Below, in pieces: positions 1 to 4,826 of a DNA stretch of 6,538 nt. The notes beneath the pieces are model-generated. The model made no database searches. It was not told the origin of the DNA and saw nothing but the letters and a program-made list of their open reading frames with translations. The translations under genes and the position numbers were made by a program. Each line of letters begins with the position of its first letter. Position 1 is the stretch's first letter. The DNA lies in the NCBI GenBank assembly GCA_945901035.1, contig CAMDKN010000074.1, positions 1 through 6,538 on the forward strand, in the 5' to 3' direction. The stretch comes from Gulosibacter massiliensis (GTDB lineage: Bacteria; Actinomycetota; Actinomycetes; Actinomycetales; Microbacteriaceae).

Positions 1-576
1 CGGACGAAGGGTGCGGTCCACTTGATCGAGAAGTTGGCTGTCGCTGGCCGCAATATCCCCAAGAATCCGGTCGCGCCTCTGTTCGATTGCGGAGATCTCG
101 ATTTGGGTGCTCGCCGCCCGCGCGCGCGACTGAGCAACGCGGCTGACCACCACCGAGACGAGCGCGAGCACGGGGGGAAGGCTGAACGTCGCCAAAAACA
201 GGCGCGAGGCCAAGTGGGACCCTGATTCCAGCGTGGTGAGGTCCATTAATCCAGAAATGATTGTTCCCCGCAGCGCACCTACCGCGAACAGCACGGACAG
301 GATGATCGGGAACGAGCTGCGAAACCGAGCGGGAAGGATTATTTTCGCTGCGAACAAAAGTAGACCGAGCACCGAGACGGATAGTGTCGCGACACCGATA
401 GCGACGATTAACGACGGTTCCGACAGCCGCCCGAGTTCGGATGCGGTTGTCGGCAACAGCGTTACGGCGAGGTAGATCACGATGGTGACCGGTCGAAACG
501 GCCACGGAGTCGTCAGGATCGCGGCGAAGTCATTCCGACTAAAAAGGCTTTCGGAGCGATCGCGATCAACGACCAT
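1..576 (-). CDS. Probable membrane sensor (histidine kinase-like), N-terminal part, cut by window edge
   Basis: The frame stays open from an ATG at 576 down to base 1, giving 192 codons with no stop, so the C-terminus is outside the window. Visible: a polar N-terminus (1-27), then four hydrophobic segments at about 28-45, 55-80, 88-110 and 124-146, then a charged, probably helical stretch (147-190) entering the cytoplasm. This is the usual front end of a membrane sensor kinase, where a signalling helix leads to dimerisation and ATPase domains. No H-box or ATP-binding motif is visible, so the kinase call is inferred from topology and from the response regulator immediately upstream. The start overlaps the regulator's end by 11 nt (566-576), which suggests translational coupling. 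A weak GGGAT lies about 9 nt before the ATG. Alternative: another membrane protein with a coiled-coil tail. Confidence 0.6.
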   Translation of the reverse strand, partial: MVVDRDRSESLFSRNDFAAILTTPWPFRPVTIVIYLAVTLLPTTASELGRLSEPSLIVAIGVATLSVSVLGLLLFAAKIILPARFRSSFPIILSVLFAVGALRGTIISGLMDLTTLESGSHLASRLFLATFSLPPVLALVSVVVSRVAQSRARAASTQIEISAIEQRRDRILGDIAASDSQLLDQVDRTLRP

Positions 577-1201
577 TGAGCTGATCCCAATACAGCCGAG
601 CGAGTTGGACGCGGGCGGTGGGGCCGGAGGGCACCCGGGCGGCGGTCATCATCCGGTTGACGAGTCGTTCCACCGCGCGAACGGTGGTGTTGCGAGCAGT
701 GGCGATTTCGTCGTTGGATAGCCCTTCGGAGACCAGTTTAAGAACCCCGATTTGGGTGTTTGACAGCGACTGGGTGGTTGTAACGGTCGGTGTTGGCCGC
801 ACAGTGGTGTCTTTGCCGTCCAACGCTGCGGTCACCGCCTCGCGGAGTGCGCCGGTCGAACTGATGGCCGTTTTCACGATGTACGCGGCGTCGTTCGGAA
901 TCGTCGACCACCCCTTGCCCGTGATTCGCGGGTCGGCGAGGTTGGTGATGAAGACAACCCCAATCTGCGGATTGTCCGCGCGTGCGCGCTGGACGACGTC
1001 AATTCCCGTCGGACCGATCCCGAGGTCAATATCGGCAATGATGAGTTCCGCGTTGGTGGATGTGACCGCAGTGATTGCGCTGAGGGCGTCCAGTGCCTGT
1101 GTCACGAACCAATTTTCCGTTTCGAGAATGCCGGCGATGATGCTGCAAATGAGTGGTTCGTCGTCGACGACGACCGCAGATCGACGTGGCGACGCTGTCA
1201 C
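566..1201 (-). CDS. LuxR/NarL-type response regulator
   Basis: Two-domain transcription regulator of about 211 residues. Numbered from the GTG at 1201, the receiver domain occupies roughly 8-130. Its acidic pair is Asp13/Asp14 (in VVVDDEP), the phosphoacceptor is probably Asp57 (in IIADIDLG; Asp59 is the alternative), the switch Thr is Thr86 (FITN) and the conserved Lys is Lys110 (IVKT). A Thr/Pro-rich linker (131-143) joins a LuxR-type helix-turn-helix at about 147-190, with the typical LSNTQ...VLKLVSEGLSNDEIA pattern. It should be phosphorylated by a partner kinase and bind DNA as a dimer. An in-frame TTG at 1225 would add 8 residues and overlap the upstream gene, but it has no ribosome-binding site. 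The GTG at 1201 follows the upstream stop by 1 nt and has a purine-rich AAAGAAA before it, so I prefer it. The next gene starts inside its end, consistent with a cognate sensor. Confidence 0.87.
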   Translation of the reverse strand: MTASPRRSAVVVDDEPLICSIIAGILETENWFVTQALDALSAITAVTSTNAELIIADIDLGIGPTGIDVVQRARADNPQIGVVFITNLADPRITGKGWSTIPNDAAYIVKTAISSTGALREAVTAALDGKDTTVRPTPTVTTTQSLSNTQIGVLKLVSEGLSNDEIATARNTTVRAVERLVNRMMTAARVPSGPTARVQLARLYWDQLNGR

Positions 1202-1202
1202 G

Positions 1203-2009
1203 TTATTTCTTTCGCGCGGAAGCAACGAGGGCGGTGATCACCTGGTCGGCGGTGGTTCCCGTTTCGGTGGCGCGAGTCTTCACCCAGGCCGCGTTGACAC
1301 CGGACAGTGCCACGGTGATTGTTGCGGCGGAGGCCGCTTTCGGACCGGCAGGCTCGACGGCGAGGTTTTTGCGCTGGCTGCGAACGATAAGCGTGGTGAC
1401 GGGAAGGGCAATCGTCGCGAGCGCATCGAGAATCAGAATGACTCCGAAGAAACGCCAGTACACGTCTTGGAATGACATCGGGGGGAACGTCCCTTCGGTC
1501 AGAATGACCGGAATCACGAGTGTCGGGACGATGGTGATCAACACAAGGGCGACGCTGAGTGCCGTGCGGATCCAGCGCAGCGGGGAGTTTTGAAGCAACA
1601 GCATCAGGTTCGCGTGGGCGAGCGAGACCGCGACGAGCGCGCTGATAGCGAACGACTTCGTCAGAGTGAGGTACAGGTCGCTCGGTTGGTACATAAGGTC
1701 CGACCAGTTCCACCAGATGAGCGTGGCGGCGAGTCCCAGTGCCACCCCGCTCGTTCCGATCCCGACCCAACCAAAGACTTTGACGTCCCGACCGAACACG
1801 GCGAGGTGGCAGAGCGCGAGAATCGAGAAGCCGGCCACAGCCAGCATGGTGAGAATGACCCTGCTCTGGGTTTCGCCGAACTCACCGGAGACAATGGTGT
1901 AAATCCCGATGAGGGCCGTGAATACGAGTGAAATGATGACGGTCCAAATCGCGACTCGCCTCACGCCTTTGATGGTGCGTTCTGCGTCCGAAACTCGTGT
2001 TGTGCTCAT
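1203..2009 (-). CDS. Six-helix membrane protein with a putative ribbon-helix-helix C-terminal tail
   Basis: A 268-residue protein, not recognised as a named family. Hydrophobic segments lie at about 18-40, 50-72, 78-100, 117-139, 147-170 and 186-209. Basic residues just before the first helix (KGVRR) and just after the last (RSQRK) put both ends in the cytoplasm by the positive-inside rule. After an Ala/Pro linker (216-228) comes a tail of about 40 residues: a short strand ITVALSG (231-237), a helix around AAWVKTRATETG (240-251) and a second helix TTADQVITALVASA (252-265). This order resembles an RHH (CopG/Arc-type) unit; that is pattern recognition, not a database hit. It is the first gene of the operon with the response regulator and sensor, so it may be an accessory sensor or signal-dependent DNA tether. 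The ATG at 2009 has no clear Shine-Dalgarno sequence; a TATCCT element 6 nt upstream suggests a leaderless transcript. Confidence 0.75.
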   Translation of the reverse strand: MSTTRVSDAERTIKGVRRVAIWTVIISLVFTALIGIYTIVSGEFGETQSRVILTMLAVAGFSILALCHLAVFGRDVKVFGWVGIGTSGVALGLAATLIWWNWSDLMYQPSDLYLTLTKSFAISALVAVSLAHANLMLLLQNSPLRWIRTALSVALVLITIVPTLVIPVILTEGTFPPMSFQDVYWRFFGVILILDALATIALPVTTLIVRSQRKNLAVEPAGPKAASAATITVALSGVNAAWVKTRATETGTTADQVITALVASARKK

Positions 2010-2015
2010 GTCAAC

Positions 2016-2021
2016 AGGATA
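2016..2021 (-). promoter_or_regulatory. Candidate -10 element for a leaderless operon start
   Basis: On the minus strand TATCCT is followed by six bases (GTTGAC) and then the ATG at 2009. It fits the TANNNT -10 pattern at a distance that would place transcription start at or next to the start codon. No recognisable -35 lies 16-19 nt upstream and no Shine-Dalgarno precedes the ATG. Leaderless transcripts are common in Actinobacteria. The evidence is one short motif plus spacing. Confidence 0.35.
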
Positions 2022-2076
2022 CGCCCGTGGCGGCTCAGCCCGCTAGCGAAAGCCAGACTAAACCGCGGGACGGGCG

Positions 2077-2442
2077 CTACGGAACGATGGCGAGGCCGGT
2101 CAGCGCGGCCGCCTCGTCGACGCTTCCCGCATTCGCGAGGTCGGTGAAGCCCATTTCGGTCATCGCCGAAATTGCCTGTCCGGAACGGTTGCCCGAACGG
2201 CAATAGATCACGTATGTGCCCGCCGGGTCGAATTGCGCGATGTCGGCGGCGAAGGTTGCCCCCTGCCAATCAATATTGATAGCGCCGTCCAAATGACCCT
2301 CCGCAAATTCGGCGGGGGTACGGACGTCGATGACGGCGGTGACGGTGCTCATGTCAGTATTCTCGGGTGCGCAGGCGGTCACACCAAACATGACGGTCAC
2401 TGCGGTGGCGATCGCGGCAAAAAGCGAGACAATTTTTTTCAC
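2077..2442 (-). CDS. Exported lipoprotein, single-domain rhodanese
   Basis: A 121-residue sulfurtransferase. It starts at GTG 2442 with GAAAGGA 9 nt upstream. The N-terminus is a lipoprotein signal peptide: Lys2-Lys3, a hydrophobic core (4-20) and a lipobox GVTAC with the lipidated Cys at 24, so the mature protein should sit on the outer face of the membrane. The rhodanese domain (about 33-121) has the DVRTPAEFAEGHLDGAINI entry region (39-57) and the active-site loop CRSGNRS (81-87), whose Cys81 would carry the persulfide. The domain is complete but short, as usual for single-domain rhodaneses. It is divergent from a CsoR/CstR-family gene and a CoA-disulfide reductase-rhodanese, and its start region is overlapped by their shared operator. 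A role in handling extracellular sulfane sulfur or thiosulfate is inferred; the donor and acceptor cannot be read from sequence. Confidence 0.9.
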   Translation of the reverse strand: MKKIVSLFAAIATAVTVMFGVTACAPENTDMSTVTAVIDVRTPAEFAEGHLDGAINIDWQGATFAADIAQFDPAGTYVIYCRSGNRSGQAISAMTEMGFTDLANAGSVDEAAALTGLAIVP

Positions 2443-2454
2443 GGGGATGATTCC

Positions 2455-2483
2455 TTTCGATACCCCCTAGGGTATGCTAGAAT
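2455..2483 (+). promoter_or_regulatory. Rightward promoter of the repressor/CoA-disulfide reductase operon
   Basis: An extended -10, TGC followed by TAGAAT (2475-2483, hexamer 2478-2483, five of six matches to TATAAT), lies 17 bp after a weak -35 TTTCGA (2455-2460). Transcription would begin near 2490, giving a leader of about 20 nt before the GTG at 2511. TAGAAT is the left half of a perfect 10-bp palindrome, TAGAATTCTA (2478-2487). The operator fills the spacer. Confidence 0.6.
2460..2475. promoter_or_regulatory. Probable CsoR/CstR-type operator
   Basis: Perfect 6-bp inverted repeat ATACCC (2460-2465) and GGGTAT (2470-2475) around a 4-bp centre CCTA. C-tract/G-tract repeats flanked by AT are the usual operator form of the CsoR family, and a gene for such a repressor starts 36 bp away. 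The repeat sits between the rightward -35 and -10 and covers the best leftward -10, so bound repressor should block both transcripts and be displaced by its inducer. Binding by this repressor is inferred from position and form. Confidence 0.72.
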
Positions 2484-2497
2484 TCTACCCAATGCAA
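2469..2497 (-). promoter_or_regulatory. Possible leftward promoter of the lipoprotein rhodanese
   Basis: On the minus strand TTGCAT (2497-2492) is separated by 17 bp from TACCCT (2474-2469), which overlaps the operator. Each hexamer matches only three of six consensus positions. A second TAGAAT (2487-2482), the other half of the palindrome, also reads leftward but has no -35 at the right distance. A leftward promoter must exist somewhere here because the gene starts at 2442; the exact elements are uncertain. Confidence 0.35.
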
Positions 2498-2510
2498 CCC
2501 GAGGAGCACC

Positions 2511-2768
2511 GTGATTATCGAACCCGACGAACTCAAGACCGCGCGCGACCGACTTGCCCGAGTCCAGGGCCAGATCGGTGGGATTGTGCGCATGATTGAT
2601 GAGGGTCGCGACTGCACCGACATTCTGCAACAGCTTTCGGCCGCGAGCACCGCACTGGCTCGAGCAGGATTTTCGATTGTGTCAACGGGAATGGCGCACT
2701 GTGTGAACGAACCAGACAACAGCGACAGCAGAGTAGCGCTCGAAAAAGCGTTCATGTCGCTGGCCTAG
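2511..2768 (+). CDS. CsoR/CstR-family (DUF156) repressor, probably persulfide-sensing
   Basis: An 85-residue all-helical repressor of the CsoR family, normal length. The family signature RLARVQGQIGGIVRMI spans 14-29; its Arg and Gln residues contribute to DNA contact. The sensing cysteines are Cys35 (GRDCTD) and Cys64 (MAHCVN). In copper-sensing CsoR the third ligand is a His four residues before the second Cys; here that position is Gly60, and His63 is not at the ligand site. CstR-type sulfur sensors likewise keep both cysteines without that His and respond by forming inter-subunit sulfur bridges. With sulfur-transfer genes on both sides and no copper exporter or chaperone in the window, persulfide sensing is the better inference. 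The GTG start has AGGAG 4 nt upstream, rather close; an ATG at 2492 is out of frame. The reductase follows after 8 nt, so the two are probably one transcript. Confidence 0.88.
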   Translation: MIIEPDELKTARDRLARVQGQIGGIVRMIDEGRDCTDILQQLSAASTALARAGFSIVSTGMAHCVNEPDNSDSRVALEKAFMSLA

Positions 2769-2776
2769 GTGCACGG

Positions 2777-4438
2777 ATGAAAACGATCATTGTCGGCGGG
2801 GTTGCGGGGGGAATGTCCGCGGCGACGAGGCTTCGGCGTCTCAATGAAGCAGCCGAAATCACGGTCTACGAGGCGGGACCGGACGTCTCGTTCGCCAATT
2901 GCGGGCTTCCGTACTTCATCGGGGGTGTCATCGGCAAACGGTCGAGCCTGCTGCTGCAGACACCCGAGAGCCTGGCCGCGCGGTTCAATCTTGACGTCCG
3001 CGTCAACACGCGGGTAACCGCGATTGATCGCACGGCCAAGACCGTGACGGTTCGCGATGAACTGACGGGCATCGACAGCACCGACCGCTACGACTCACTG
3101 ATTTTGTCTCCGGGAGCTTCCCCCCGACGGCTTGATGTTCCCGGCTGGGACCGAACACTGACGCTGCGAAACGTGCCCGACGCCGACCGAATCATCGCGG
3201 CGGCGAGTGGCGCTCCCAAACACATCGTCATTCTCGGAGCCGGTTTCATCGGGGTCGAGGTTGCCGAAAACCTCCGTCATCGCGGGCACAAGGTCACGAT
3301 CGTCCAGTCAGGCCCCAGCATCCTCTCACCGTTCGACCCCGAAATGATTGAGCAGTTTCACGCGAGCCTCGAGCAGAACGGAATCCGAATCCTCGTCAAT
3401 GTCACGGCGACCGAGATTACGGAATACGCCGTTCAACTGTCGGACGGAACGAGGCTCACCGCGGACGTTGTCGTGTCCTCCGTCGGGGTGGTCCCCGATC
3501 ACTCGCTCGCGGTGGACGCGGGTCTTCGCATCGGGTCGGCCGGAGGTATTTGGGTCGATTCGCAGCAGCGTACGAGCGACCCGAACATCTATGCCGTGGG
3601 CGACGCGGCGGAAAAGGAATCCGCCCTCACCAGCGATGACACGATGGTGTGGCTTGCGAATCTGGCAAATCGGCACGGTCGGCTCGTCGCCGACGTCGTC
3701 GCCGGACTGGACGTTGCGGCCCGCCCATCAATCACGACCGGAATTGTCGGTGCGTATGGTGTGGCGGCGGCGATCACGGGACACAGTGAAAAGGCCGCCC
3801 GTCGCGCCGGAATCGACCATCGCGTCATCCACCTTCACCCCGGTTCGCACGCGGGCTACTATCCGGGGGCCGAGACACTGACGCTCAAAGTTGTGTTCGC
3901 CCCCGACACGGGCCGAATTCTGGGCGCCCAAGCGGTGGGACGCGACGGGGCCGACAAACGGATCGATGTCATCGCGACGGCAATCTACGGCGGCTTGACC
4001 GTTTCGGACCTGATGAATCTCGAACTCGCTTACGCACCCCAGTTCGGATCGGCAAAGGACGCGGTCAACCAAGCCGGTTATGTGGGGGACAACGTACTCG
4101 CAGGACGAACCCCGACCGTCCAATGGCACGAACTCGACGAACGACAGGCTGGCGGCGCCGTGCTCGTGGACGTGCGAACCGCCGACGAACACAGCGCGGG
4201 CGCTATTCCGGGTGCTGTGCTGATTCCCGTCGATGAGCTGCGTGACCGCCTCGACGAGATTGCGGTGACCGATGTCATCGTCCACTGCAAAGTCGGACAG
4301 CGTGGTCACACCGCCACCCAGATTCTTCGTTCCCACGGGATCGCCGCATCGAACCTCGATGGCGGATATCTGACGTGGCGGGCGGGGATGGATTCAATCG
4401 AACGAGCGAATTCGACAACACTGATTCGAAACAACTAA
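2777..4438 (+). CDS. CoA-disulfide reductase with C-terminal rhodanese domain (CoADR-RHD)
   Basis: A 553-residue cytoplasmic flavoprotein of the CoADR-rhodanese fusion family, which reduces CoA disulfide, CoA persulfide or related per/polysulfides with NAD(P)H. FAD-binding fold: GGVAGG at 7-12. Single redox Cys42 in NCGLPY (41-46), the CoADR/NADH-oxidase hallmark. Pyridine-nucleotide fold: GAGFIG at 154-159. Second FAD motif: YAVGDAAE at 272-279. Dimerisation domain from about 325-440, with HAGYYPGAE (Tyr361) and LAYAPQFGSAKD (Tyr419), the tyrosines near the CoA site in this family. The rhodanese domain spans about 447-540, with DVRTADEH (465-472) and active loop CKVGQRG (504-510, persulfide on Cys504). 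Both sulfur-active cysteines are intact. It lies 8 nt after the repressor gene and its stop overlaps the ribosome-binding site of the next small gene. It probably clears sulfane sulfur passed on by rhodanese chemistry. Physiological substrate is inferred. Confidence 0.93.
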   Translation: MKTIIVGGVAGGMSAATRLRRLNEAAEITVYEAGPDVSFANCGLPYFIGGVIGKRSSLLLQTPESLAARFNLDVRVNTRVTAIDRTAKTVTVRDELTGIDSTDRYDSLILSPGASPRRLDVPGWDRTLTLRNVPDADRIIAAASGAPKHIVILGAGFIGVEVAENLRHRGHKVTIVQSGPSILSPFDPEMIEQFHASLEQNGIRILVNVTATEITEYAVQLSDGTRLTADVVVSSVGVVPDHSLAVDAGLRIGSAGGIWVDSQQRTSDPNIYAVGDAAEKESALTSDDTMVWLANLANRHGRLVADVVAGLDVAARPSITTGIVGAYGVAAAITGHSEKAARRAGIDHRVIHLHPGSHAGYYPGAETLTLKVVFAPDTGRILGAQAVGRDGADKRIDVIATAIYGGLTVSDLMNLELAYAPQFGSAKDAVNQAGYVGDNVLAGRTPTVQWHELDERQAGGAVLVDVRTADEHSAGAIPGAVLIPVDELRDRLDEIAVTDVIVHCKVGQRGHTATQILRSHGIAASNLDGGYLTWRAGMDSIERANSTTLIRNN

Positions 4439-4447
4439 GGAGAAAAA

Positions 4448-4564
4448 ATGTGCCAAAAAGTTAAGTGCGACAGCTGCGGCAAGGCAACCTGGTCCGGCTG
4501 TGGACAGCACATCGACGAGGCGCTCGCGGGAGTCGCAGACGCCGACCGCTGCACCTGCGCATAA
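4448..4564 (+). CDS. 38-residue six-cysteine miniprotein
   Basis: A short ORF of ATG, 37 further codons and TAA. Its ribosome-binding site AAGGAG (4437-4442) overlaps the reductase stop codon, 5 nt before the ATG, so translation is probably coupled. Of 38 residues, six are Cys: 2, 7, 10, 18, 35 and 37. They fall in a CDSCGK knuckle (7-12), SGCGQH (16-21) with His21, and a terminal CTC (35-37). The CxxCGK-TW-GCG-H pattern resembles very small uncharacterised proteins I recall from Actinobacteria and other taxa, usually annotated hypothetical. It has no signal peptide or membrane segment. Possible roles are zinc or copper binding, a thiol reservoir, or a persulfide carrier for the upstream enzymes; only the operon position supports the last. 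Strong ribosome-binding site and cysteine spacing make it a credible gene despite its size. Confidence 0.8.
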   Translation: MCQKVKCDSCGKATWSGCGQHIDEALAGVADADRCTCA

Positions 4565-4826
4565 CCCGCCCGTAAGCGATTGTTGGCGAGGAGTGTCACG
4601 CGACTATCTTTTCCTCGGGAATTCCTGTTAGTGTGGTGAAGTCGGCTCAGGACTTGCAGATGAATGTCTGCGAATTTGTGTGGTTTGTATAGGTTCCGAG
4701 TCGGGTTGACAACACCCTGTTGGCAATGGACCCCACTTGTGAATCGAACCCGGTCACTGATAGATCGATTTCGTACGGCACTGCTGTGTGCCGCCATGAG
4801 ATTTGTACAAGCCAGGAAGCATTCTG
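4565..4826 (+). other. Non-coding leader and promoter region before the helicase gene
   Basis: A stretch of 262 nt with no credible gene. It must hold the end of the sulfur operon and the promoter and 5' leader of the helicase. A perfect TTGACA (4706-4711) has no -10 at 16-19 nt; TATAGG (4688-4693) has no -35. A loose 6-bp inverted repeat (4587-4592 with 4612-4617, 19-nt loop) is followed by no T-tract, so no terminator is called. The helicase ribosome-binding site AGGA is at 4814-4817, 9 nt before its ATG. I cannot assign the transcription start. Confidence 0.5.
4776..4793 (+). promoter_or_regulatory. Small hairpin in the helicase 5' leader
   Basis: CGGCAC (4776-4781) and GTGCCG (4788-4793) form a perfect 6-bp stem with the 6-nt loop TGCTGT. 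It ends 20 nt before the ribosome-binding site. There is no following T-tract, so it is not an intrinsic terminator. DEAD-box helicase mRNAs are often controlled through their 5' leaders, so a regulatory role is conceivable but is not shown by sequence. Confidence 0.35.

Noticed and set aside
1202..1225. TTG start at 1225 for the response regulator
   Set aside because: No ribosome-binding site precedes it and it would overlap the membrane gene by 23 nt; the GTG at 1201 sits just after that gene's stop.
618..1475. A 285-codon plus-strand ORF
   Set aside because: It is antisense to the response regulator and to the end of the membrane protein gene, both of which have clear domain or topology features.
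2022..2076. 7-bp inverted repeat CGCCCGT and ACGGGCG between the rhodanese and the membrane gene, as a terminator
   Set aside because: The arms are 41 nt apart with no T-tract on the minus strand; the inner palindromes CGCTAGCG and CCGCGG are short and expected in GC-rich sequence.
2511..2768. Copper-sensing CsoR as the identity of the repressor
   Set aside because: The ligand histidine is replaced by Gly60, and no copper ATPase or chaperone gene is in the window.
4587..4617. Inverted repeat CGAGGA and TCCTCG as a terminator of the sulfur operon
   Set aside because: The loop is 19 nt, the stem only 6 bp, and no T-tract follows.
4706..4711. Perfect TTGACA as the helicase -35
   Set aside because: No TANNNT hexamer lies at 16-19 bp spacing, so it may be chance.
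4738..4757. A tRNA-like T-arm sequence (GGTTCGATTC on the minus strand)
   Set aside because: The flanking bases do not form a 5-bp T-stem, and no anticodon or acceptor stem can be drawn around it.
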